Shown here: positions 26,457 to 35,034 of the stretch, piece after piece
Position numbering within the stretch: position 1 is the stretch's first letter
How the letters are laid out: each line of letters starts with the position of its first letter
Assembly: GCF_011189575.1 (NCBI RefSeq)
Contig: NZ_PUJW01000008.1
Span: 150,665-214,664, forward strand
Direction of reading: 5' to 3'
Length of the DNA stretch: 64,000 nt
From: Photorhabdus cinerea
GTDB lineage: Bacteria; Pseudomonadota; Gammaproteobacteria; Enterobacterales; Enterobacteriaceae
Position numbers and translations under genes: made by a program
Notes under the pieces: generated by a model
What the model was told of the DNA's origin: nothing
Databases searched by the model: none
Seen by the model: only the letters and a program-made list of their open reading frames with translations

Positions 26457-27227
26457 ATGTTGGAAGTATTATATCAGGATGATCATATTGTGGCGGTTAA
26501 TAAGCCGGCTGGTTGGTTAGTTCATCGTAGTTGGTTGGCGCGTCACGAAACTGTTTTTGTTATGCAGACATTGCGTGATCAGATTGGTCAGCATGTTTTC
26601 CCGGTACACCGTCTGGATAGACCAACATCAGGCGTATTGCTGATGGCGCTTTCCAGTGATGTTGCCCGCCAGCTTTCCCAACAGTTTGAACATCATCAGT
26701 TACAAAAAACTTATCATGCTGTTGTGCGTGGTTATGTGTTGGAATCAGCTATTATTGATTACGCTCTGGTTGAGGAATTGGATAAGATCGCGGATAAATT
26801 TGCAGATGGTGATAAAGAAGCTCAGCCCTGTGTAACTTATTACCGACCATTGGCAACAGTAGAATGTCCGGTGGAAATAGGCCGTTATCCTACATCCCGT
26901 TTTAGTTTATTGGAGTTGACACCGAAAACAGGCCGAAAACACCAATTAAGGCGCCATATGGCACATATTCGTCATCCAATTATTGGTGATACGACCCATG
27001 GTGATTTACGGCAAAACAGAGGTGTCGCCGCCCATTATCAAACCAATCGGTTGATGCTTCATGCTAGTCATCTTGAGTTGGATCACCCTGTTACGGGGGA
27101 GAAATTATCGCTTACGGCAAAATGGGATGCGTCATGGCAGCATTTAATACAACAATTTGGCTGGCAAGGCATTATTCCTGATTTGGAATATAATGAAGCG
27201 AGTAAGGTAGAAAACTTTATAGATTAG
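26457..27227 (+). CDS. truC: tRNA pseudouridine-65 synthase TruC
   Basis: Converts U65 in the acceptor-stem region of certain tRNAs to pseudouridine. RluA family. 256 residues from the ATG at 26457, matching the E. coli start MLEILYQDE; an ATG at 26448 would add three residues and has closer AGGA spacing. The catalytic Asp lies in PVHRLDRPTSGVLL, and the C-terminal motif PKTGRKHQLRRHM is conserved. The frame continues upstream inside yqcC but that part is not coding for TruC. Confidence 0.95.
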   Translation: MLEVLYQDDHIVAVNKPAGWLVHRSWLARHETVFVMQTLRDQIGQHVFPVHRLDRPTSGVLLMALSSDVARQLSQQFEHHQLQKTYHAVVRGYVLESAIIDYALVEELDKIADKFADGDKEAQPCVTYYRPLATVECPVEIGRYPTSRFSLLELTPKTGRKHQLRRHMAHIRHPIIGDTTHGDLRQNRGVAAHYQTNRLMLHASHLELDHPVTGEKLSLTAKWDASWQHLIQQFGWQGIIPDLEYNEASKVENFID

Positions 27228-27248
27228 GATATCTTAAAATAATATCCG

Positions 27249-27291
27249 TTGCCTTTATCGCTTAATTAAGGTAATTAAGCGATAAAGGCAA
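27249..27291. repeat. Perfect 20-bp inverted repeat after truC
   Basis: Arms at 27249-27268 and 27272-27291 are perfectly complementary with a three-base AGG spacer. The stem is AT-rich with no T run on either strand, so it is not a classical terminator. It could still end or stabilise the truC transcript, or mark an edge of the transporter insert. Confidence 0.75.
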
Positions 27292-27347
27292 GGTTCATAT
27301 ATTGTTAACAAAGGTTGATAATGTATGGGTTTATTAATTTTTACTGG

Positions 27348-28550
27348 TTAACTTTGTTGTTTTTTTGAATTTATTCTTGAAAGAAAAACAGTCGAAATAA
27401 TTATTGAAGAAATTAATAATATTGTAAATCCAGCAATGATTTCTTCAAGGCCAACACCTAAATAAATAGTATAAAAGAGAATGATCATAGTAATAAATAC
27501 ATAAACCCCTGATTGCATACCCAAAGTATAAAGAGAATTTTTTGAATATAACCCAAGATAAGAGAAAAAAACAGGTTGCATAATTGTGTTAGCTAAAAAT
27601 ACCATAATTGTGAATAGCAAATAGAGTATGCCAGAATTTATCATAATGCCAAGTAAACAGAATCCGAGAGAAAATAATTGAATGATATTACCTACTATGA
27701 TTCTTTTTGTTAAAAGTGCAGACTTTATGATTTTCATGATCCCAATTGCACAGGGGAGCCATATAATCAGCAATATGATATACATTTGAATCATATTAAT
27801 ATGTTCAAAGTATTTTGTTCGCATTGCTGGCATAATCATTAAGGATAGGAAAAAATAAACATTTATTATAACCAAACTGAAAAAGGCAAAGGAAACAACT
27901 AATTTATTGGTTGTTTTTACAGAGTCTTTAGTATCGTATTGTTGTTTTTTTAAATTGTTGTTTTTTAAATTATGGCTTTTAAAGCCAGTGAAATAGATGA
28001 TTGAAGCAATGGAATAAATAAAAGCAGCAAAAAAGTCTGCTGATGTACGGGAGTTTAAGCCGAAGAGAGAGAAAATGACTGGGGTTAAAAATGGCAGGCT
28101 TAATAACGCTAGGCTTAAAATAGAAAAATCCTTATTTGTTTTCTTTTCATTTCCTTCGGTTATAAGAATATTTCTTCCCATTATGACAATAAATCCACTT
28201 ATTACTCCCCATAATATTCTATGCAGAGCATCCAGCCAAACTGGAATAAGCGTTATTTCTCTTGAAAAGAGAATGCAGTTTATAGTTGCTAATAATAAGA
28301 ATAATCCAAAAATATTTCTTTTAAAAAAAACAATATTCATTTTTCGAATAAGAAAGGATATGGTCATACATCCCAGAGATAACCCAAATAAATAGGAAAA
28401 AACAGGAATGTAGGCATTTAAAATCATACCTCCATCTTTAAGTACATCATCTACCCAAGTCATCAGACCCGATGAGCCGGTAATATTTGCGGCACTTAAT
28501 AACACACTAAGCACGATGGCTCTATTATTAAACATGGTGATTGATCTCAT
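27348..28550 (-). CDS. Polytopic membrane transporter, MFS-like, foreign-looking
   Basis: 400 residues with about eleven to twelve hydrophobic segments and few charged residues except a central loop (KNNNLKKQQYDTKD, ~residues 205-220), the layout of a 12-helix major facilitator with a cytoplasmic mid-loop. I cannot recognise the substrate family. The coding region is markedly AT-rich, with many AAT/AAA/TTT/ATA codons, unlike truC and yqcA on either side, which are neighbours in E. coli. A start at Met6 is possible. The composition and position indicate horizontal acquisition; export of a small molecule is only a guess. Confidence 0.7.
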   Translation of the reverse strand: MRSITMFNNRAIVLSVLLSAANITGSSGLMTWVDDVLKDGGMILNAYIPVFSYLFGLSLGCMTISFLIRKMNIVFFKRNIFGLFLLLATINCILFSREITLIPVWLDALHRILWGVISGFIVIMGRNILITEGNEKKTNKDFSILSLALLSLPFLTPVIFSLFGLNSRTSADFFAAFIYSIASIIYFTGFKSHNLKNNNLKKQQYDTKDSVKTTNKLVVSFAFFSLVIINVYFFLSLMIMPAMRTKYFEHINMIQMYIILLIIWLPCAIGIMKIIKSALLTKRIIVGNIIQLFSLGFCLLGIMINSGILYLLFTIMVFLANTIMQPVFFSYLGLYSKNSLYTLGMQSGVYVFITMIILFYTIYLGVGLEEIIAGFTILLISSIIISTVFLSRINSKKQQS

Positions 28551-29030
28551 TATATTTATTGCTTACCTACATTGTTATATTAATCTCATTTGGCTATTAT
28601 TTTTATTGAAATAGAGTATGTGGCACTCTTCCATGTTAATGAAAATATTATCAAACAAAGTTGTTACAAGAAGTAATGTTAACATTAAATTATTATTGGA
28701 TAAATAACTGAGTTTAATGTTGTTGCATTTTGGCTGTTCCATAAGAGTTGTCACAGATAACAATGCGTTTGATGATTACCTGTTACCGTTTTATGTAGAA
28801 TAACCACCGCCATTGATCAGTACAACTGCCTGTAATTAGTCTGGCAGATATATCGTTAGTCATTAGTGCTAATGAGATATTGTTTACATGACAGATTGAA
28901 CTTAATAATGGCAATATTTAGTGCGACGGCTTAGTTGGTAAGGTAATTATCCCTGATTTGGCAAGGGTTGAGTTTTCTGTTGTTGCCAGCGAGGATAACT
29001 AATAGTTCCTTTAAAAAGAGATCAGAAGCT
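28551..29030. other. Intergenic region upstream of the transporter and yqcA
   Basis: 480 bases, AT-rich on the transporter side. It should hold divergent promoters for the transporter and for yqcA. A 62-codon minus-strand frame at 28575-28763 has no recognisable features, and I do not support it as a gene. No terminator or RNA gene was recognised. Confidence 0.4.
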
Positions 29031-29477
29031 ATGGCGAAAATTGGTATTTTTGTTGGTACTGTTTATGGTAATGCCCTGGCAGTTGCAGAAGAAGCACAGC
29101 AAATCCTTGAACAACAAGGTCATGAGATAGAAGTATTTGAAGAAGGGGAACTGGAACAGTGGCACTCCTATCTTAATCACGTGATTTTAGTTATCACTTC
29201 AACGACTGGGCAAGGGGATTTGCCCGATAATATTCAGACACTTTATTGCGCTTTGCGAGATGAATTAGGTTATCAGCCAGAATTACGTTATGGCGTTATC
29301 GCTTTGGGTGATGGTAGTTACGAGAATTTTTGTGGTGGCGGTCGTACTTTTGATGGACTGCTACAAGAGCAAGGCGCGATAAGAATCGGTGAAATTCTTC
29401 TGGTGGATGCAGTAGAAGAAGCAGAACCGGAAATTTTTGCTCAGCCTTGGATTAAGCGGTGGGGCGAATTAGTTTAG
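29031..29477 (+). CDS. yqcA: Flavodoxin-like protein YqcA
   Basis: Short-chain FMN-binding flavodoxin, 148 residues from the ATG at 29031 (MAKIGIFVGTVYGN; E. coli 149, MAEIGIFVGTMYGN). FMN phosphate loop GTVYGNA, then TSTTGQGDLP and ALGDGSYENFCGGG, the flavin-ring loops. A longer frame begins at 28968 but the homologue starts at 29031. E. coli yqcA adjoins truC; here the transporter gene separates them. Confidence 0.93.
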   Translation: MAKIGIFVGTVYGNALAVAEEAQQILEQQGHEIEVFEEGELEQWHSYLNHVILVITSTTGQGDLPDNIQTLYCALRDELGYQPELRYGVIALGDGSYENFCGGGRTFDGLLQEQGAIRIGEILLVDAVEEAEPEIFAQPWIKRWGELV

Positions 29478-29496
29478 TAATTTTGGCTCTTAATAC

Positions 29497-29529
29497 ACCG
29501 CTTATACCAGACAGGAGGATATAAGCGGT
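29497..29529. terminator. Possible terminator between yqcA and yaeH
   Basis: ACCGCTTATA/TATAAGCGGT, 10 bp perfect with a 13-base loop, between convergent genes. The T-rich tail is poor, so it may serve either direction weakly. Confidence 0.4.
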
Positions 29530-29550
29530 TATAGTTATATAAACTGTCAC

Positions 29551-29937
29551 CTATTTACGGGTCAGTTTTTCCAGATCGGCTTCAATCTCGGCAATTTTAT
29601 TGGCAACAACGTGTTCAAGGTGACGCAGATCATCAAGGATTTTGTGTTTCAAATCGACTTCTGCTTGGTCACGTTTGCAAATCTGATCCAGCTCTTCAAT
29701 CACATAACGCAAGTTAGTATTGATCTCGTTAATCTCTTTGTATCCTTGTTCTGCATGGTCTGAAGCAACCGTTTTACGTTGACGCGGATATTTGAATTTC
29801 ACGCTTTTGGCAAAGAATTCACCTTTATCTTTGCGAAAATAGATTTTCAGAATGTCGTTGTTAGCTTCTTGACGCAGACTATAGCGGTCAATTTCTTCGG
29901 GATATGTGATTCCCAGACTCTTTAAGTTATCGTACAT
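29551..29937 (-). CDS. yaeH: UPF0325 family protein YaeH
   Basis: 128 residues, the same length as E. coli YaeH and nearly identical at the N-terminus (MYDNLKSLGIT, EIDRYSLRQEANNDILKIYF) and C-terminus (IAEIEADLEKLTRK). Basic, helical, soluble protein of unknown function. It stands downstream of dapD, as in E. coli. Confidence 0.94.
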   Translation of the reverse strand: MYDNLKSLGITYPEEIDRYSLRQEANNDILKIYFRKDKGEFFAKSVKFKYPRQRKTVASDHAEQGYKEINEINTNLRYVIEELDQICKRDQAEVDLKHKILDDLRHLEHVVANKIAEIEADLEKLTRK

Positions 29938-29985
29938 GGCGCCACCTTAAGGATATTTTTCCCAGTAGGTTATCTTATACGTCAT

Positions 29986-30062
29986 TTTGAATGTGGGTCG
30001 TGTCCAAATGCCTTACGTACTTATGTGTACGTTCCGGGTTGCGCACGTTGCCCGCATTCAAA
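29986..30062. repeat. Palindromic intergenic repeat-like element
   Basis: The arms TTTGAATGTGGG (29986-29997) and CCCGCATTCAAA (30051-30062) are inverted with one G-T mismatch, with a further partial palindrome GTAC...GTAC in between. About 77 bp between yaeH and the dapD terminator. It looks like a dispersed imperfect palindrome rather than ERIC; the family could not be named. Confidence 0.5.
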
Positions 30063-30111
30063 CTACTTATATTAATAACACTAACTGAGTTCGGTAAAGA
30101 TGATACAAAGC

Positions 30112-30143
30112 AAAAAAATAGCGGATTTATTATCCGCTATTTT
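30112..30143 (-). terminator. Intrinsic terminator of glnD-dapD
   Basis: AAAATAGCGGAT/ATCCGCTATTTT, a 12-bp perfect stem with a TTATT loop. On the minus strand it is followed by a run of seven T, a strong terminator six bases beyond the dapD stop. Confidence 0.88.
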
Positions 30144-30148
30144 GAAGT

Positions 30149-30973
30149 TTAATCTATCGTTCTTAAGAGTTCATTAATGCCCACTTTTCCTCGTGTTTTG
30201 GCATCTACTTTTTTTACAATGACAGCACAATACAGGCTGTAACTGCCATCTTTTGATGGAAGGTTGCCAGAGACAACAACAGAGCCAGCAGGGACGCGGC
30301 CATAATGGATCTCGCCTGTTTCACGATCATAGATTTTGGTGCTTTGGCCGATATAGACGCCCATTGAAATTACAGAACCTTCTTCGACAATGACACCTTC
30401 TACAATTTCAGAACGGGCACCGATAAAACAGTTATCTTCAATAATGGTTGGGTTAGCTTGCAATGGCTCCAATACGCCTCCAATACCAACGCCACCGGAT
30501 AAATGGACGTTTTTACCAATTTGGGCACAGGAACCAACCGTTGCCCAAGTATCTACCATCGTTCCTTCATCAACATAAGCGCCGATGTTGACATAAGAAG
30601 GCATCAATACACAGTTACGGGCAATAAAGGCTCCCTGGCGTGCTGCCGCAGGAGGAACAACGCGAAAGCCCTCTTTTTCAAATCTCTCCTGATCATAATC
30701 AGAGAATTTCATCGGAACTTTATCGAAATAACGGCTTTCAGCACCCTCTATAATCTGGTTTTCATTAATGCGGAAAGAGAGCAGTACAGCCATTTTCAGC
30801 CATTGGTGTGTGACCCATTGACCGTCAATTTTCTCTGCAACACGCAGTTTTCCACTATCCAACAGGTTTATGACCTGAGTAACAGCATCACGTGTTTCAC
30901 TGTTTACTGTCGCTGGAGTAATAGCTGCGCGGTTTTCAAAAGCACTTTCGATAATGGATTTTAATTGCTGCAT
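30149..30973 (-). CDS. dapD: 2,3,4,5-tetrahydropyridine-2,6-dicarboxylate N-succinyltransferase
   Basis: Succinyl-CoA-dependent step of the lysine/meso-diaminopimelate pathway. A start at 30973 (MQQLKSIIESAFE) gives 274 residues, identical in length to E. coli; AAGGA lies ten bases upstream. A left-handed beta-helix of hexapeptide repeats runs through the middle (GAYVDEGTMVDTWATVGS, VGIGGVLEPLQANP). It lies 47 bases downstream of glnD and is followed by a strong terminator. Confidence 0.96.
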   Translation of the reverse strand: MQQLKSIIESAFENRAAITPATVNSETRDAVTQVINLLDSGKLRVAEKIDGQWVTHQWLKMAVLLSFRINENQIIEGAESRYFDKVPMKFSDYDQERFEKEGFRVVPPAAARQGAFIARNCVLMPSYVNIGAYVDEGTMVDTWATVGSCAQIGKNVHLSGGVGIGGVLEPLQANPTIIEDNCFIGARSEIVEGVIVEEGSVISMGVYIGQSTKIYDRETGEIHYGRVPAGSVVVSGNLPSKDGSYSLYCAVIVKKVDAKTRGKVGINELLRTID

Positions 30974-31020
30974 TGCATCTGGTTCCTTAGTTATCAGCCG
31001 AATCATGGGCTTGTATTCAG

Positions 31021-33675
31021 TTACATTTTATCCTTTGGATTCAGGGTTTCTGTCAACCTTTCTGACAATTCTTCTCTAACTTTTTTATTTAATGCCTTAT
31101 GGTCTTTATCTGCCAGCACAAAAAAATCTTCAACACGTTCGCCAATAGTGGTGATGTGCGCACCGTGCAGTGAAACGCCCATTTCGGTAAAAATATTGCC
31201 CACTTTGGCCAACAAGCCCGGTTGATCGAGTGCGAACAGTTCCATATAGGTTCTCCGCTCATTATGAGTGGGCAGAAAGTTCACCTTTGTTGGTACGTTG
31301 AAATGACGCAGTTTAGTTGGCAATCTTCGGGCTTTTGGTGTTTTGGAATATGGGCCCAGAACGACCAGCAAAAGTGCGTTGCGGATTATTTCGTGACGAT
31401 CCAATGCTAAAGGATGACCATTAGGTTCTAGTACCACCAAAGTATCCATTGTCATATCATCACGATTGGTAAATATTTGAGCGTTGTGAACGCTGAGATT
31501 GCGCCTGTCCAGTTCGCTGACAACCGCCGCAAACAGGGAGGGGCGATCCGGGCTCCAGATAAAAATCTCAGTACCGCCACGGGTTGGTTTGGTACTTATC
31601 AGGATCAGCGGTTCTTGAGAATCATGTTTCACCAAATGACGAGCATGCCATGCGAGTTGTTTGGGTGTATGGCGCAGAAAATAATCTGCATGACAGCGGC
31701 TCCAGAGCTGATGAAGTCTCTGTTCATTGATATTATCCTGGCGCAGCAGAGCAAGTGCTTGAAAGCGATGATGACGGATACGTTCCCTCAAGTCTGGCGT
31801 ATTTTGCATTCCCTGACGCAATTGGTTCTCCGTAGAGAAATAGAGTTCCCGTAACAGGCTCTGCTTCCAACTATTCCATAGGCTAGTGTTGGTTGCGCAG
31901 ATATCAGCGACTGTCAGGCAAATCAGGTAACGTAACCGAGTTTCATTTAATATCTCATAGGCAAACTGCTTGATGATTTCCGGATCTTGGATATCTCGCC
32001 GTTGAGCAGTGACTGACATTAATAAATGATAACGAACCAACCAGGTCACCAAATCAGCTTCCCGAGAGTTAAGCCCATGTTGCAGTGAGAATGTCAGCGC
32101 GTCTTCAGCGCCAAGTTCGGAATGATCGCCATTACGCCCTTTGGCGATATCGTGAAACAGCGCGGCAAGGCGTAAAATCTCAGGTTGAGGTAGACGAGGG
32201 TATAGCTCGACACAGAGTGGATGAATAGCTCGGTTATTCTCGTCGGCGAAACTTTCCAGCTTTTTCAGCACACGGATTGTATGTTCATCGACGGTATATG
32301 CGTGAAACAGGTCAAACTGCATTTGGCCGACAATATTGCCCCAAAGTGGTGTATAAGCACCGAGAACGCTGTGGCGGTGCATGGGTACAAATGCGCTTTC
32401 AACCGCCCTGGGGTGGCGCAGGATATCCACGAAGATTTGACGGGCTTCGGGTAATTCACACAATGGCTGATTCAGATTACGGCGAGCATAACGGAGCTGA
32501 CGAAGTGTAGTCGAATAGATGCCTTGAACTTCTACATGTTCTGCCATGCAATAAAACATTCGCATAATCGCTGCGGGTTCTTTGATAAACAGAGTTTCAT
32601 CAACCAGATCAATCAATTGTCCGCGTAACTGAAATTCATTATTCAGGGGGCGAGGTTTTTCATTGGGTTCCAGTGCCAGAATAGCTTCATCAAAGAGTTG
32701 CAGTAGCATATTGTTGAGTTCGCTGACACGGCGTGTCATCCGGTAGAAATCTTTCATCATCCGCTCTACCGGTTGATTACGTTCTCCATGGTAGCCTAGT
32801 AACTGAGCAATACTGAACTGGCGATCAAATAACAGGCGATTATCATAACGATTAACGACCAAATGAAGGGCAAAACGGATACGCCAGAGGAAACTTTGAC
32901 ACTCATTCAATTCATTACGTTCTTCATCTGTCAGGAAGCCAAAATCGACCATTTCATCCATTGAGGTCGCACCAAAGTGACGGCGAGCAACCCATAGCAA
33001 AGTATGAATATCCCGCAATCCTCCGGGGCTGCTTTTGATATCAGGTTCCAGATTATAACTGGTACTGTGATAGCGATGGTGGCGTTCATGTTGTTCGGCA
33101 ATTTTGGCATCAAAAAATTCAGTAGAAGGCCAAAAACCCTCACTAAATGTGTATCGCTGTAAGCAGAGAAAAATAGGTAAATTGCCACAGATTAAACGTG
33201 ATTCAATTAAATTCGTCGCAACAGTCAGATCTGACAACCCTTCAAGTAAACACTCTTCGAGTGTACGGACACTATGACCTACTTCCAGTCGTATATCCCA
33301 CAGTAAGGCGATAAATTGCCCGACATTTTGTGCTTGATGTTGTGTAAGTGGTTGTTCACTGAGTATCAACAAATCAATATCAGATAGCGGATGTAGTTCT
33401 CGTCGGCCATATCCACCGACGGCAATCAATGAAAGTGATGAAATTTTATCAAATCCATAGGTATGCCATAATTGTCGCAGCAATTGGTCTATGTAATCAC
33501 TACGGGTGTAAATCAACGCTTCTGCGGAAATGCCCGCTTTAAAAGCATGTTCTAGCCAAAGCTGAAATTCTTCGAGGTGTTGTTTTAACACTGGGTAGTG
33601 AAAGTCTTCACTGGAGAAATCAGAGGGAGAAAACGGCGGGATAGGCGCTTGAATTGCGGCGATATCTGCTGACAT
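31021..33675 (-). CDS. glnD: Bifunctional uridylyltransferase/uridylyl-removing enzyme GlnD
   Basis: Nitrogen sensor that uridylylates PII proteins when glutamine is low and removes UMP when it is high. 884 residues (E. coli 890). A nucleotidyltransferase domain (GGYGRRELHPLSDIDLLIL, ~residues 85-105) precedes an HD hydrolase domain (LAALFHDIAKGRNGDHSE, ~500-520). Two C-terminal ACT domains (FIWSPDRPSLFAAVVSELD and LFALDQPGLLAKVGNIF) bind glutamine. Lies between map and dapD on the minus strand. Confidence 0.97.
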   Translation of the reverse strand: MSADIAAIQAPIPPFSPSDFSSEDFHYPVLKQHLEEFQLWLEHAFKAGISAEALIYTRSDYIDQLLRQLWHTYGFDKISSLSLIAVGGYGRRELHPLSDIDLLILSEQPLTQHQAQNVGQFIALLWDIRLEVGHSVRTLEECLLEGLSDLTVATNLIESRLICGNLPIFLCLQRYTFSEGFWPSTEFFDAKIAEQHERHHRYHSTSYNLEPDIKSSPGGLRDIHTLLWVARRHFGATSMDEMVDFGFLTDEERNELNECQSFLWRIRFALHLVVNRYDNRLLFDRQFSIAQLLGYHGERNQPVERMMKDFYRMTRRVSELNNMLLQLFDEAILALEPNEKPRPLNNEFQLRGQLIDLVDETLFIKEPAAIMRMFYCMAEHVEVQGIYSTTLRQLRYARRNLNQPLCELPEARQIFVDILRHPRAVESAFVPMHRHSVLGAYTPLWGNIVGQMQFDLFHAYTVDEHTIRVLKKLESFADENNRAIHPLCVELYPRLPQPEILRLAALFHDIAKGRNGDHSELGAEDALTFSLQHGLNSREADLVTWLVRYHLLMSVTAQRRDIQDPEIIKQFAYEILNETRLRYLICLTVADICATNTSLWNSWKQSLLRELYFSTENQLRQGMQNTPDLRERIRHHRFQALALLRQDNINEQRLHQLWSRCHADYFLRHTPKQLAWHARHLVKHDSQEPLILISTKPTRGGTEIFIWSPDRPSLFAAVVSELDRRNLSVHNAQIFTNRDDMTMDTLVVLEPNGHPLALDRHEIIRNALLLVVLGPYSKTPKARRLPTKLRHFNVPTKVNFLPTHNERRTYMELFALDQPGLLAKVGNIFTEMGVSLHGAHITTIGERVEDFFVLADKDHKALNKKVREELSERLTETLNPKDKM

Positions 33676-33763
33676 AAATATGAACCCGAGAGAAAGCGAA
33701 TCATAGCAGCCAGATTACTGAGAAAATGCTGTGTTGAACAGGAGAGATTACAGTGGAGATTGG

Positions 33764-33790
33764 AAGCCTTGTGTGGTTTTAGCAAGGCTT
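33764..33790 (-). terminator. Probable terminator after map
   Basis: AAGCCTTG/CAAGGCTT, 8 bp with an 11-base loop, just beyond the map stop. The T run is poor, so termination is probable rather than certain. Confidence 0.45.
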
Positions 33791-33806
33791 CACAATTTGC
33801 GATTAA

Positions 33807-34604
33807 TTATTCGTTAGTCAGTATCGCGGAAAGAGCGGGTTCTTCTTCTTTCCGTAATGTCATGATTTCACAGCCGTTGTCAGTAACAACAATTGTGTGC
33901 TCATATTGGGCGGACAGGCTGCGGTCTTTGGTTTTTACAGTCCAACCATCTTTCATGGTACGGATGCGGTAGTCACCGATATTAACCATTGGCTCAATAG
34001 TGAAAGCCATGCCTTTTTGCAGTACAACTCCGCCGTCATCGGCGTCATAGTGCAGTACTTGTGGCTCTTCATGGAAGACTGTACCGATACCGTGACCGCA
34101 ATATTCACGAACCACAGAGAAATCATTAGCTTCAACAAATTGTTGAATAGCTTTACCAAGAGTACGCAGACGGATACCGGGTTTCACCATTTTCAATGCC
34201 AGATAGAGGCTTTCCTGAGTGATTCGGCACAGGCGTTCACCTTGAATGGTCGGTTTACCGACAATAAACATTTTTGAGGTATCGCCGTGGAAGCCCTCTT
34301 TTATGACAGTCACATCGATATTAACGATGTCGCCATCTTTCAGCGCCTTATCATCACTTGGAATACCATGACAGACGACGTCATTAACAGAAATACAAAC
34401 AGATTTTGGGAAACCGTGGTAACCAAGACAAGCTGAGACAGCCTGTTGCTTATTGGTAATGTGTTCGTGACAGATACGATCCAATTCACCAGTTGTTACA
34501 CCAGGTTTTACGTAAGGTTCAATAATCTCTAGCACTTCCGCCGCCAGTCGACCGGCGACGCGCATTTTTTCAATATCTTCAGATGTCTTAATTGAGATTG
34601 CCAT
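33807..34604 (-). CDS. map: Methionine aminopeptidase, type I
   Basis: Removes the initiator methionine from nascent proteins. The start at 34604 (MAISIKTSEDIEKMR) gives 265 residues (E. coli 264); the frame is open further upstream but that part lies in the rpsB-map control region. Metal ligands are in NIDVTVIKEGFHGDTS (two Asp), YCGHGIG (His), TIEPM (Glu) and QYEHTIVV (Glu). Divergent from rpsB. Confidence 0.97.
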   Translation of the reverse strand: MAISIKTSEDIEKMRVAGRLAAEVLEIIEPYVKPGVTTGELDRICHEHITNKQQAVSACLGYHGFPKSVCISVNDVVCHGIPSDDKALKDGDIVNIDVTVIKEGFHGDTSKMFIVGKPTIQGERLCRITQESLYLALKMVKPGIRLRTLGKAIQQFVEANDFSVVREYCGHGIGTVFHEEPQVLHYDADDGGVVLQKGMAFTIEPMVNIGDYRIRTMKDGWTVKTKDRSLSAQYEHTIVVTDNGCEIMTLRKEEEPALSAILTNE

Positions 34605-34815
34605 GAAATAATTTGCCCACTCAAAACCAGCAAATCTGCTGGTTGTATGATTATTAACGAGGAAAAATTGTTGAACCAATGGTATCAGCCTACAGAATAT
34701 CTGCCAATAATAGTTGGCTGCCATATTTTCCCCGTTACTGGTACTTACTAACAATATCCGCCATAAATGGCACTTTTCATTACCACATTGAGCTACCAAA
34801 AAATGACAACAAAAG

Positions 34816-34845
34816 TTGGTGTCTTGGGCCGGTTTATGATATAAA
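34816..34845 (+). promoter_or_regulatory. Putative rpsB promoter with stringent-type discriminator
   Basis: TTGGTG (34816-34821) and TATAAA (34840-34845) are 18 bp apart and are followed by the GC-rich stretch GCGCGCCGGCG, typical of ppGpp-controlled ribosomal promoters. The similarity of layout to the E. coli rpsB promoter supports it. Confidence 0.6.
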
Positions 34846-34851
34846 GCGCGC

Positions 34852-35034
34852 CGGCGTTTTGTGTATTTGTCACTGAGGCAAAACACGGGGACGTTAAATA
34901 TACTCACTGTGTAAATAACACACACGGGCCGGCACATATACCGGGGTGCTCTCATGCAGAATATGCGGTTAGGAGTCGGTGTTATGGGGCTCGTGGAGGC
35001 ATAACCCCAACTTAATATTTTACAGAGGTTTACA
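34852..35034 (+). promoter_or_regulatory. rpsB mRNA leader (S2 autoregulatory region)
   Basis: A long structured leader of about 180 bases contains complementary pieces such as GTTATGGGG and CATAACCCC (34979-35009), then ACAGAGG before the ATG. In gamma-proteobacteria S2 binds the rpsB leader to repress rpsB-tsf. The E. coli tff RNA maps to the equivalent place. The structure was judged by eye only. Confidence 0.6.

Noticed and set aside
28575..28763. Minus-strand 62-codon frame upstream of the transporter
   Set aside because: No ribosome binding site, no domain and composition equal to the AT-rich background.
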